This document shows, in pieces, positions 49,812-59,410 of a stretch of DNA of 64,000 nucleotides (positions are counted from its first letter, which is position 1; every line of letters starts with the position of its first letter). Both the position numbers and the translations under genes were made by a program. This DNA comes from Spiroplasma chrysopicola DF-1 (lineage in GTDB: Bacteria; Bacillota_I; Bacilli_A; Mycoplasmatales; Mycoplasmataceae). Below the pieces are notes generated by a model that saw nothing but the letters and a program-made list of their open reading frames with translations, was not told the origin of the DNA and did not search any database. Location of the stretch: the NCBI RefSeq assembly GCF_000400935.1, contig NC_021280.1, positions 372,001-436,000 on the forward strand, given 5' to 3'.

Positions 49812-52585
49812 TGTGAAAAAATAAAAGATTTATTACTGGCTTTAGTTTGCTATTATTATCATTCTTTATTTGCGGTTTTTTTGTGATATTTGCTAGTGTT
49901 AACACTGTGATGATGCAAAATAACCACACTAAAATTACAGGTTTTCAAATTTTTCAAATAATAAACAATAATTTTAAAACCGGCTATGTTTCGATTCCTG
50001 GTTTTATTTATGTCATTATTTATGGTAGTATCAATTCCTTTGCTTCTTTTAGTTTAGGTTATTGATGAACTTTAAAATTTAGTTTAATTTTTGCAATGTT
50101 TTTTGCACCCATTTTATTTCTAAGTGCTATGGTAGTTTTAACAAAATACTTTGCCAAAACTAATTTTAAATTTCAGACTTTTTTAATTAAAATTCATCAT
50201 TTTTTTAGTTATAAATATCTTTTTATTTTTTTAATTATTGTTTCATTAATCCCTAATTTAGTTTCACCATTCTTTAATAAAACTAATTTTAACCAAAATC
50301 CAAATGTCTTAGTTCCTTTTGATTTAGCAAAGATTAGTAAGCCAAACTCTTCAGAGGTATATTTGGGGGCTGATCAACAAAAATGAGAAACAATTTTTAG
50401 TGCAACAGTAATTAAATATTTACTACAGTTTGATGAAACGGGAACCTTTAATACAAAAGAAATATTACTCGAATACTATAAAGAAGATAAATTAATTAAT
50501 TTATCAACAATTGAGGATGGTGATTTTATTAGCGTTATTGCTGTTAGTAACAAAGATGCTAAAACGGTGATTAATCAATCACAACAGTTACAGTATCAAG
50601 TTTTTAATACGACAGTTGATTTAACCTTAGTAAATGCTTTACCCCCGGTTTCAAAACAAGTGGCAGCTTTAAATGCAACAAAAGTAACGCAAGATGAGAT
50701 TAAAAACACATTATCACCAATTATCGTAACTTTATTACAAGAAAAGAATCAAGGTATTAGCCAAGCAGATTTTACTCTGACCGTTTATCAAAAAAAAGAT
50801 GCTAATACAGAAATTAATACTATTAATATGAGCGATAAGTCAATAATTTTATATTTGATTATAAGTGCCGATAGTCATAGCGTAATTTTACAAGGAAAAA
50901 CAAATTATTTAACAATTATTTTTCCAGCCATTGGTAGTACAAAAATTGATTTATCAATTATTAATGTTCTTCCTGACCAAGAAGTACCAATTATTGTAAA
51001 TGATCCAAAACAAGTTTCTCATGCTAAAATTATTAATAATTTGCAATATCTTATTAATCCAATTGTTTTACAGTTATATCATAAAATAAGTACTAGTGAT
51101 TATAGTATTGAAATTTATCCTAGTTTAGAAACAACAACCCCAATTACAATTCTTGATCTGTCAAAGGAAGTAAAGATTTATGTTCAAATTAAAGCTAACA
51201 ACAATAGTTCAGTAATTATGGGTAAAACAAATTATATTGCTGTCAAATTATTGCATGCGACAAGCGAAAAGACTAATTTAGCAAAATTAATTATATTATC
51301 ACCATTACCGGAAGGAATCATAGCAAAAGATGTTAGCGTTGTTAATCATGATGAAATCATTTTAGGATTAAAACAGCATCTTTTAAATGAGATACAAAAA
51401 ATAAATTATGATGCTGTTACTAGTGATTATACGTATGAAATATATAATACTTTAGATGAAAAAGATATTGTGACAACTGTTAATATGGTTGAAAGTGGAG
51501 TTAGATTATATTTAAAAGTTTTTGCGAAACCAACAAGCAATCAATTAACTGGTAAAAGTGACTTTTTAGAAGTTTATTTTCCCGCTGCCATTGGGATTAA
51601 AACAAATCTAGTAGATATTATAAATTTAAATCAACCCGAGAATGGGATTAGTGCTTCTAATCCAAGCGCTGTTACATACCAAGAAATTTTTGCGGCTATT
51701 AGCCCTTTAATTTTAGCAACTTTAATTGAATTCAATCCCCAAACAATTAAGGCAGATTATACATACCAAATTTATAACTCTCGTAATGCTACAGATATTG
51801 TAACAACTGTTGATATGAGTAAATCATATGTTAATATTTTTGTTAAACTCACTGCTGCCACAACTTCAACACACTGAGAAGGAATTAGTAATTATTTATT
51901 AGTGAAATTTCCTTTAGCAGTCCAGGGGAAATTAACAATTAGTAGTATTGCCACAATTGAAGCTCCGAAAGAAGGAATTATAACAAATATTCCTAGCGGA
52001 GTTAAACATAATGAAATAACGGCAGTTTTAGATCAGAGTGTTTTAGCGGAGATCCAAGCAATCAGTAGCAATGTAACATCAGCAGATTTTAGTTATGAAA
52101 TTTATCGGGATGAAATAGCAAGTGAGCCAATTACATTAATTGATATGAGGATGGCAACAACAGTTTTTGTAGTTATCCGTGCTGGGGCAGATAGCACATG
52201 AATAAAAGATCAAAGTCAAATTATTGCCGTGGCATTTCCCCCAGCGATTAAGGAAAAAACAGATTTAATTAACTTAACAGCAATTGAAGCTTTATCACAA
52301 GGAATCCAAGCTGTTAATACGCAAGCAGTTACATATCAAGAAATTTATGATGCAATCAAAGGCAATGTTTTTGCGGCTGTTAAATTTTTGGACCCAGCAG
52401 TTAGTGAAGAAGATTTTACATTTGAAATTTATAATTCACGAAGTGCAGGGGATATTGTAACAACAGTTGATATGAGTATATCTTGAATTACGTTGTATTT
52501 TAAAGTTGTGGCCGCTAAAAATAGTCAAGAATTAAAGGGAATTACTAATTATTTACCAGTTAAATTTCCTTTAGCAATAAAATAG
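49811..52585 (+). CDS. Membrane protein with six tandem spiralin-like domains
   Basis: A 924-residue protein. Residues 7-30, 63-85, 90-115 and 134-153 are membrane spans; the rest should be outside. From about residue 262 to the end stand six divergent repeats of 105-115 residues, starting near 263, 377, 486, 596, 706 and 815. Each has D/N-P-x-x-V-T/S-x-x-E-I near its start, T/S-x-A-D-F/Y-x-Y/F-E/Q-I-Y in the middle and a beta-strand plus G-x-T/S-N-Y-L-x-V-x-F-P at the end. From memory this matches the N-terminal half of spiralin (D-P-K-Q-V-T-N-A-E-I, A-D-F-Q-F-D-V-Y, G-E-T-G-Y-I-K-V-T-L-P). ATG 49811 overlaps the glycosidase stop, so both are coupled. Confidence 0.8.
50594..52582 (+). repeat. 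Six divergent spiralin-like domain repeats (protein level)
   Basis: Unit length about 330 bp. Unlike the 300-bp units at 7181-8680 these are old and well diverged at DNA level, so they should be stable in number. Confidence 0.75.
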
Positions 52586-52597
52586 AAAGAAGAAAAT

Positions 52598-53632
52598 ATG
52601 AAACAATATTCAAATTTAAATTTATTAAAAATTGTTGCTGTTTTATTTGTGATCAGTCAGCACACAATTTCATCATTCTTGTATAAAAACACAGCTTTAA
52701 CTACTGCAATTTATCCAATTTTATTTAACAATAATACCTTATTTGCATTATTAACCGGTTATTTTTTAATTAATGGTAATACTTTACGAAGCAAATATTT
52801 ACAAATTTTGCTTTATGGTTTACCATTATTATTAATTCATGGGTTAGGGGCAATGAATTATTCATTACCTCCCCAGTTAGCTTTTCAAAATTTTATTCAA
52901 GCAACCTTTGATGATAGTTGATATTATTATTCAATTATTATTATTTATGTTTTGGCTCCTTTTATTGCACATTTTTATCAAACAAATAAAAATGGTAAAT
53001 ATTGAATTGTAACATTATTTATTGTATTTACAACAATTATTGTTTTAACAAATGTATTAACAAAAATTAATAATAGTTTTAATTTAAGTTTTATGCCAAA
53101 AATGAGTTATGCCGGTTATTTCACTGATATGAGCTTTGTTAAATTGTTCATCTGATTTCAAATTGGAACGTTATTAAAAATTTATAAGTTAGCAGATTAT
53201 GCTAAGCATAAATGATGAAAATTAAGCATTTATATTTTATTAGTTCCAATTTGTTATTTTTTATCATATTATAGTTTTACAACTGGTAAAAGTGATTTTG
53301 AAAAAATTTGTTCAGCTTTTAGTCTTGTTTGAACAACTTTATTTTCAATTGCTTTATTTGGATTATTTTCGGCAATGCCATTTAGCTGCTATACAATTGA
53401 TGTTATTGCCGAAACAACATTAGTAGTTTATTTATTACATAAGTTACAAATTTATTGATTAACAAAATACTGAACAGGGCCATTTGCAACACGTAATATT
53501 GTTGGTTTAATTTTAATTCCAATTGGTTTTATTTTTTGAAGTGGGGTTGGCTATTTATACAATCGAACTCTTGGAAAACAAATTACAGGTTTAGTTTATA
53601 GATGGGATAATAAGTTTTTGCAAAAAGGTTAG
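52598..53632 (+). CDS. Acyltransferase-3 family membrane protein
   Basis: A 344-residue protein with about ten membrane spans. L-N-L-L-K-I-V-A-V-L-F-V-I-S-Q-H (His22) is the N-terminal catalytic motif of acyltransferase-3 proteins (OafA, WecH-like), which transfer acyl groups to surface sugars. Late V-V-Y-L-L-H-K-L has the second conserved His. It starts 12 bases after the spiralin-repeat gene with AGAAAGAAG as RBS, completing a three-gene surface unit. The acceptor could be a glycolipid or a glycan; unknown. Confidence 0.78.
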
Positions 53633-53679
53633 TTAAAATAATAAACACATAATTTATTCTATCTCTCAAAATTAAGAAA

Positions 53680-53708
53680 TTGACTAATTTATTTCTTTAA
53701 ATTATAAT
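53680..53708 (+). promoter_or_regulatory. Promoter of the ABC transporter operon
   Basis: TTGACT (53680-53685) and TATAAT (53703-53708), spacing 17 bp: the best consensus promoter in this part of the window. Confidence 0.8.
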
Positions 53709-53740
53709 TGTATTATAAATTTAGAAGAGGTATAGATACA

Positions 53741-54460
53741 ATGGAAACAATTGTTGAGATTAAGAATTTATCAAAAAATGTTAGGAAACGACAAATTTTA
53801 AAAAATATTAATTTAACAATAAAACAAAATGATCGCATTGCAATTGTTGGGGCGAATGGGGCTGGAAAATCAACTTTAGTTGAAATAATCTCTGGTTCAA
53901 CATCAAAATCACAGGGTGAAATTAAATATAATTTTAAAGGTAAGCAATTACGCCGGGCAATTGGAATTCAGTATCAACAAGGGGATTGACCACCAGGGAT
54001 TTCGGCGAATGATGTTTTAACATTTAATCGCATTTTAAAAAATAATATGTATAACTTAGATGAATTAATAGATATTTTTGAAATTAAAGATTTTTTAAAA
54101 CAGCCTTTAAAAAAATTATCTGGGGGTCAAAAACAACGTTTTAATGCACTATTAAGTATTATTGCTAACCCAGAACTATTAATTTTAGATGAACTATCAA
54201 CTGGTTTAGATATGAATATTCAATATAAAATTATTGACTTTTTTAAACAGTTTTTTAGTGAGAAAGATAAAACCTTATTAATAATCTCACATAATTCAGA
54301 AGAAATTGAATTATTAGCAAATCGGTTAATAATTATTGAAGTTGGAACAATATTTTTAGATAAACCAATTGATTATATTATTAAAAAATGGGGATCAGTC
54401 CGAAACCTGATGATGAGTTATTTTAAAGGAGATTTAATTAATGAAAAAGATCGATTTTAA
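53741..54460 (+). CDS. ABC transporter ATP-binding protein
   Basis: A 239-residue ABC ATPase. Walker A G-A-N-G-A-G-K-S-T, signature L-S-G-G-Q-K-Q-R, Walker B L-L-I-L-D-E-L-S-T-G-L-D, H-loop I-I-S-H-N. The Q-loop is Y-Q-Q-G-D. It most resembles exporters of the drug, antibiotic or lipid type with separate permease. METIVEI at 53741 is chosen as start (GAGG ten bases upstream). Overlaps its permease gene by 20 bases, so they are translationally coupled. Confidence 0.92.
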
Positions 54461-55304
54461 AGCAACAACTAATAGTTTTGCGGCTGTTTTATATATTTTA
54501 AATAAGAGTTTTATTAAAACTCCAAAAGGATTTTTATTTACCTATATTTTACCGATCATATTTTTAGTAATGTTTAAATTTATTTTTAATTCAATTGTTT
54601 TTGTTCCGGGTAATGATGAGATTAATCTGTTAATCAAGCAAGTAAATCTTCTTAGCTATACCTTATTACCATTAACTACGATGTTAATTTTATTATCGTC
54701 TTCAATTGTTGAATGAAAAAATTCAGTCTTTTTAAAACGGATTGAAAATTCAGGAATTAGTAAAATAGCTTTTATTTTAAGCCTATGATTTTTCTATTTT
54801 ATCATTTCCCTATCAGGATTAGTTTTATTATTTTTAATTTCTTTACCACTAGGGGGACAAGAATATCTTTCATCATTTAAATCAATGGGGTGGGGATACA
54901 TTATTTTCGGTATTATTTTAATTTCATTAGTTTCGATTGCTTTATCTACTTTTATTGGGGGAATTACCTCGAATGATGGTTTAGTCCAAGGGTTAGTGGT
55001 TGGAGTATTTTTCATTTCAGTTTTTATGGCCGGAATTTTATTATCCCCAGCAATGATTATTAAAAGTGATGTTACCCGTTATATTACCTATTTTATCCCT
55101 TTTAAACATCCAGTTTATGTTTTCCTATATGGTGCATATGGTAATGCCCCAATGGATAGTTTTGAAGCAATTTATAATCACAGTAATTATACTAGGGGTT
55201 ATGATTATACAGCTGTTTGACAGCCCATTTTAATTTCTTTAATCCTTATTTTTGCTTTATTGGGATTATCAACTAAAACATTTCGTTGAGCTGCTAAAAA
55301 ATAA
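54441..55304 (+). CDS. ABC transporter permease (ABC-2 type)
   Basis: A 287-residue membrane protein with six spans in the ABC-2 layout: a first span after a short cytoplasmic N-terminus, a polar loop (F-V-P-G-N-D-E), then five spans with the large exit loop near the end. RBS AAAGGAG. It pairs with the ATPase before it. Substrate unknown; surface lipid or peptide export is possible in view of the neighbouring acyltransferase, but the pair has its own promoter. Confidence 0.82.
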
Positions 55305-55412
55305 CGAAAATCTTATTTTAAAATATTATTTAAATTCATCAACTGTTTTAATTGTTAATTTTGTTTGATATTACCAATAATTTTGTTACCATATTGTTCC
55401 TTGTTTTCGAAA
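55305..55412 (-). other. AT-rich stretch, possible gene fragment
   Basis: On the minus strand a short open piece (E-N-K-E-Q-Y-G-N-K-I-I-G-N-I-K-Q) is followed by stops; it may be the tail of a lost gene cut by the element at 55413. Too short to name. Confidence 0.25.
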
Positions 55413-55493
55413 TGTAATGTACCATAGACATTTAATATCACTAAATTCTTTAGAATAAATTTAGTAGGATTAAATGTGTGTGTGGTTTTTACA
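55413..55493 (+). mobile_element. 81-bp MITE-like derivative of the IS481-like element
   Basis: Begins TGTAATGTACCATAGACATT, like the left end of the IS at 34408, and ends with GTGTGTGTGGTTTTTACA, like its right end. The inside (A-C-T-A-A-A-T-T-C-T-T-T-A-G-A-A-T-A-A-A) equals the IS sequence just upstream of the transposase start. The whole transposase gene is missing. No target duplication is visible. Confidence 0.75.
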
Positions 55494-55512
55494 GACAACA
55501 ATAATGAAGAGG

Positions 55513-55540
55513 TTGCTAAAAATTATTTTTCAGATATAAT
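55513..55540 (+). promoter_or_regulatory. Promoter of the membrane protein gene at 55579
   Basis: TTGCTA (55513-55518) and TATAAT (55535-55540), spacing 16 bp; 20 bases downstream of the MITE-like element. Confidence 0.6.
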
Positions 55541-55578
55541 TTACCTTATCATTTAAAAAAAAGGAAGTGATTAATTTA

Positions 55579-56523
55579 ATGAGAACGTTAGGATTTGGCT
55601 TTACAAGAATTTGAATTGTTTTATCAAGTTTATTTGGAATCATTGGAGTTTTATTTTTAGCAGGTTATTATTTTTATTTTTGAAGTAATTACATGAATGG
55701 TCAAATAACAGGAGATCTTAATACTTTTCAAACTTTATTTATGAATTCATGAGAAGATTTAGGAACTTATCGGTTACTATTTTTAATTATTATTGTTTTT
55801 ACTTTAACAACAACATTAATTTGCAACATTGGTTTAATTCGCTATGCAACAAGTGGGACCGATGCTGAATTATCCGCAAATAAATGAAGTTTAGCAGTTT
55901 TATCATTGTCATTAGGAGGCGTTATTGCGCCATTTGCCTTAACATGATTACCAAATACTGATGTAAAAGCAACAAAAAATGCCCGTGTTACAATTGTTCG
56001 TTATTTAGGAACAGGTTGAATGTTAGGAGCAATTGGAACTATTATTGCAATTGCTACTTTTATGGGAATGACAAATAATTCTGGTTTTGCAACAGCAAGT
56101 GCTAAAAATACTTTTATTGCTGTGATAACTATCTTAGCAGTTGTGGCTAGTTTTAGTTTAGTTTTTGTGCCATTCTTTTATAATCCTAAAACTGTTGATC
56201 ATATGATTGCCCAAACAAGTTTAGGAAAATGATATCGTTTTGTTTCAACAGTATATACTGTTTTTGCAACAATTTTATTAGTAATTCAAATTATTTTAGC
56301 AATTTTAAAATTAATTGAAGCATTTGGTCGTATTTTCTCAAACCGTCAAAATGGTTTCCAAGTCTTCTTGAATATTTTAAATTTCAGTTTTATGTTAATT
56401 GGAACATTGTTTATGATCTACTTAATTACATCGGTAATAAAAGGATTATGACGAAGCGAAGATGATTATCTAATTTCAATTCCACAGTACCAACGTGCTG
56501 CGCAAATGCAACAACATAACTAA
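55579..56523 (+). CDS. Multi-span membrane protein of unknown function
   Basis: A 314-residue protein with about seven hydrophobic spans (first at residues 9-30, last near 270-290), a polar loop with N-G-Q-I-T-G-D and a basic-polar C-terminus (A-A-Q-M-Q-Q-H-N). TGA codes several Trp. RBS AAGGAAGTG. No family recognised; similar proteins of unknown role are common in Spiroplasma. Single gene, followed by the tRNA cluster. Confidence 0.7.
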
Positions 56524-56632
56524 ACAAAGATTTAAGCAAAATAATTCATAGTATTATTTAATATGAAAGTTTGCTTTTTCTTTCCTTAAAATTAAAATTT
56601 TTAAAATATTTTTGAAAAGAATTAGAAAATAA

Positions 56633-56699
56633 TTGACAAAAATAATGGTTTTATATAAAATAATAAAGGTTTTAACACAATACAAAACAGCATTGTGTC
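56633..56699 (+). promoter_or_regulatory. Promoter and leader hairpin of the tRNA cluster
   Basis: TTGACA (56633-56638) with TAAAAT (56656-56661, 17-bp spacing) or TATAAA (56654, 15-bp). Just before the first tRNA ACACAAT (56675-56681) can pair with ATTGTGT (56692-56698), a hairpin in the 5' leader. Confidence 0.6.
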
Positions 56700-56701
56700 A
56701 T

Positions 56702-56777
56702 CGGGTGTTAGCTCAGTTGGGAGAGCGCCTGCCTTACAAGCAGGTGGTCAGCGGTTCAAGTCCGTTACACCCGACCA
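56702..56777 (+). tRNA. tRNA-Val (anticodon UAC)
   Basis: Acceptor CGGGTGT/ACACCCG, D stem GCTC/GAGC, anticodon stem CCTGC/GCAGG with loop CTTACAA (TAC), T loop GTTCAAGTC, discriminator A, CCA encoded. Its ACCA end is the partner of the T-box before valS. Confidence 0.95.
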
Positions 56778-56782
56778 TTATT

Positions 56783-56858
<76 letters not shown>

Positions 56859-56862
56859 TTTT

Positions 56863-56946
56863 GGAGGGGTAGTGAAGTGGCCAAACACATCTGACTGTAA
56901 CTCAGCTCCTTCGGGTTCGGGGGTTCGAATCCCTCTCCCTCCACCA
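56863..56946 (+). tRNA. tRNA-Tyr (anticodon GUA)
   Basis: Acceptor GGAGGGG with CTCCCTCC side, long variable arm GCTCCTTCGGGT (class II), anticodon loop with GTA, CCA encoded. 84 bases, normal for tRNA-Tyr. Confidence 0.93.
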
Positions 56947-56955
56947 TTATTATGT

Positions 56956-57030
56956 TGGGCTATCGCCAAGCGGTAAGGCAAAGGACTTTGACTCCTTCAT
57001 GCGCTGGTTCGAATCCAGCTAGCCCAGCCA
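56956..57030 (+). tRNA. tRNA-Gln (anticodon UUG)
   Basis: Acceptor TGGGCTA/TAGCCCA, anticodon stem AGGA/TCCT with loop CTTTGAC (TTG), discriminator G, CCA encoded. U1-A72 start is usual for tRNA-Gln. Confidence 0.95.
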
Positions 57031-57046
57031 TTATTTAAAATATTAT

Positions 57047-57122
57047 CTCCTGTTAGCTCAGTTGGTAGAGCTGCTGGCTTTTAACCAGTAGGTCGTAGGT
57101 TCAAGTCCTGCACAGGAGACCA
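57047..57122 (+). tRNA. tRNA-Lys (anticodon UUU)
   Basis: Acceptor CTCCTGT/ACAGGAG, anticodon stem CTGG/CCAG with loop CTTTTAA (TTT), discriminator A, CCA encoded. Confidence 0.95.
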
Positions 57123-57129
57123 TTTATAT

Positions 57130-57216
57130 GCCCGAGTGGCGGAATAGGTAGACGCAACGGACTTAAAATCCGTCGGTTGTTTGACTGTACCGGTTCAAGT
57201 CCGGTCTCGGGTACCA
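57130..57216 (+). tRNA. tRNA-Leu (anticodon UAA)
   Basis: Acceptor GCCCGAG/CTCGGGT, anticodon stem CGGA/TCCG with loop CTTAAAA (TAA), long variable arm GGTTGTTTGACTGTACC region (class II), CCA encoded. Reads UUA, the main Leu codon here. Confidence 0.94.
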
Positions 57217-57234
57217 TTTTTTTAAAAAAAATGA

Positions 57235-57263
57235 TTGACATCACTAATATCAAATGGTATATA
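57235..57263 (+). promoter_or_regulatory. Separate promoter of tRNA-Gly
   Basis: TTGACA (57235-57240) and TATATA (57258-57263), spacing 17 bp. A T8/A8 stretch just before may end the preceding tRNA transcript. Confidence 0.75.
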
Positions 57264-57286
57264 TTTAGTTGGATATTAGTTTATAT

Positions 57287-57360
57287 GCGGGTGTAGTTTA
57301 ATGGTAGAACTTCAGCCTTCCAAGCTGACTGTGAGGGTTCGATTCCCTTCACCCGCTCCA
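57287..57360 (+). tRNA. tRNA-Gly (anticodon UCC)
   Basis: Acceptor GCGGGTG/CACCCGC, anticodon stem CAGC/GCTG with loop CTTCCAA (TCC), T loop GTTCGATTC, discriminator T, CCA encoded. Confidence 0.95.
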
Positions 57361-57367
57361 TTATTTT

Positions 57368-57392
57368 AATTGTTGTAAGAACAATTTTTTTT
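57368..57392 (+). terminator. Terminator of tRNA-Gly
   Basis: AATTGTT, loop GTAAG, AACAATT and T8. Confidence 0.8.
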
Positions 57393-57425
57393 ATGTTAAA
57401 ATTAACAAAAAGTTGAGGTGAAAAA

Positions 57426-57941
57426 ATGAAAGTAATTGATAATAAAAATAAGGTTGAAAGTAGTGAAAATAATAATATTTCCCCGGTTGTTCAACATGAA
57501 TTAGATTTTCAAGCAACACGAACAGTTTTCTGAAAAAGTTTCTTGTTTTTAATCATTGAAGGTGTTGCACCATTTTTAGTTTTATTTTTATTATCATCCC
57601 CAGATCTTAAATTTGTTCACCATTATGAAGTTGGGGTTGGCATTGGTTTTGGTTTAGCTTATATAATTGGGGTCTTTTTATTAACTTTATTAGGGTTTAT
57701 TTTAAAAGGCCATCAAGCTGATCAATTTATTTATACAACAATTTTGTCTTGAACATTATATGGCTTATATTTAACTGGTTATTGATGAACTTGAGATAAT
57801 ATTTTATATCGTTGCTTAGTTGCTTTTGGGTTTTTACTTGTGTCTGCCTTTTTTGGAACCTTTTTATCGGTTTGAATTCGCAATATTAGTGGGGTTATTA
57901 ATTTAAAAAAAAAGGCGAAAAATAATAAACAAGAAGGTTAG
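57426..57941 (+). CDS. Four-span membrane protein of unknown function
   Basis: A 171-residue protein. After a polar N-terminus of 38 residues (V-E-S-S-E-N-N-N) come about four membrane spans (residues 40-60, 70-95, 103-120, 127-150) and a basic tail (L-K-K-K-A-K-N-N-K). RBS TTGAGGTG before ATG 57426. No family recognised. Its stop codon (57939-57941) overlaps the stop of the convergent gene on the other strand by three bases, inside a shared terminator stem. Confidence 0.68.
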
Positions 57942-57964
57942 AAACGCTGACCTTCTTGTTTTAG
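57928..57964. terminator. Shared terminator of two convergent genes
   Basis: AACAAGAAGGT (57928-57938) pairs with ACCTTCTTGTT (57950-57960). Stop codons of both genes lie in or next to this hairpin. Confidence 0.7.
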
Positions 57965-58729
57965 TTTTTGATATTTAGCTAAGATAATGTCATAAAAAAT
58001 GGGATTTTGTCGTTCTTGGTACATGTAAGTAGCTCAGTAGATTCATAAGATATTTTGATAATTAATTCATGCTGCTAGTTTTTCTTTTTCTTGAGGACTA
58101 AGGTCAAAAAAAGTTAATCAAAGGTTAATATCTTCTTGCTTTGTTAAGGTTTCGGAAATAAAAGAGCCAATATCAAATAAGCGATCATTATACATGGCAT
58201 ATTCAAAATCAATTAGGTACATTTTATTTTTGCTAATTAAAAAGTTCCCAGGATTTAAATCGTTATGACAAAGCACAAGGTCTTTTGTTGGTGTTGCTAA
58301 TTTTTGGTAGTCAATTGTTTTTTCATAGCCAGTTAAGTCAACTAATGGGGTTTTAATTTTGACTTTAAAGTTATTTAAGAATTGTTTGGGATTAAAAACA
58401 ACGTCATTGTCAATTTTGATTGCTCAGAGGTTTTTTAATAGCGTACTTGCTTCTTTTAATAAACTGGGTGTTAAATTATTTGCATCAATTGTTGTACTAT
58501 TTGTTAAATAGTGACTAACAAGATAAAAATTATTTTCTTCAAAACCATAATCAACAATTGGGATTGTTCAAGGTGTTGTTTTTAATGCTTCTAAAACTTT
58601 AATTTCATTTTGGTGATCTAAATAGAAAGCGGTATCTGGTAAACTATAACGAACAAATAAATTATTATTGGTTAAATAATTTTGATTGGTAATTCCTAAA
58701 GCGAGTTTTTTTCAACATTTATATTTCAT
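57938..58729 (-). CDS. Choline/ethanolamine-kinase-like phosphotransferase
   Basis: A 263-residue protein of the aminoglycoside-phosphotransferase/choline-kinase fold. The catalytic loop is L-C-H-N-D-L-N-P-G-N-F and the metal-binding motif is L-I-D-F-E-Y-A, the two hallmarks of LicA-type choline kinases. N-terminal G-I-T-N-Q-N-Y is the small glycine loop typical of this group. It may phosphorylate choline taken from the host for lipid or surface decoration; ethanolamine, thiamine or a sugar are alternatives. Start 58729 with AAGGA ten bases upstream. Confidence 0.8.
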
Positions 58730-58795
58730 TTTTTTCATTCCTTTATTTAAATTATTATACAATATATTTGTAAAAGAATTAAAAAGGGGAGTACA

Positions 58796-59410
58796 ATGCA
58801 CGAAATTTGAATTGCAACAAATAACAAAAATAAGGTGTGGGAATTTACAGCTATTTTTGCTGAAATGAATGTAACTGTTAAATCACTATTAGATTTACCA
58901 ACAAAAATTGACATTCCAGAAGAAGGAACAAGTTTTTTTGAAAATGCATATCAAAAGGCCGCTTATTTAGCTCATAAAATTAATAAGCCGGTTTTAGCGG
59001 ATGATTCAGGTTTAGAAATTATTGGGTTAAATAATTTTCCTGGTATTTTTACAAAACGCTGGGCTTTACCAATCACAGATAATAATTTAATCAATCAAAT
59101 GTTAATTGATAAATGTGAAAATTTAGTTGATCGCTCAGCGCAAGCAGTTTGTACTTTGGTATATTTTAATCCTTTAAACGGAAAAAAAGGTAGTTTTACC
59201 GGAATTACGAAAGGGGAAATAACATTAATCCCCATTGGTGAAAATAACTTTGGTTATGATCCAATTTTTAAAGTACAAGAATTAAATAAAACCTATGCGC
59301 AGTTAACTTTAACGGAAAAAAATCACTATTCTCATCGTGCAAAGGCAGTTAACCAATTTAAAGAATGATGAAAAAAGGAGGAAGAAGGATGACAAGTACC
59401 AAAAGATTAA
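58796..59410 (+). CDS. rdgB: XTP/dITP diphosphatase (RdgB/HAM1 family)
   Basis: A 204-residue house-cleaning enzyme that hydrolyses non-canonical purine nucleotides. I-A-T-N-N-K-N-K at the start, E-E-G-T-S-F-F-E-N-A, L-A-D-D-S-G-L-E-I and F-G-Y-D-P-I-F match the family; S-H-R-A-K-A is the late motif. Two consecutive TGA (W-W) at 59366-59371 and one more extend it to TAA 59408, so the C-terminal 15 residues overlap the trmL gene in another frame by 22 bases. AAGGGGAG precedes ATG 58796. Confidence 0.92.

Noticed and set aside
47680-50000. Shared N-F-Q/K-T-G-Y-V-S motif near the start of the glycosidase and of the spiralin-repeat protein
   Set aside because: Eight residues in otherwise unlike contexts; chance cannot be excluded.
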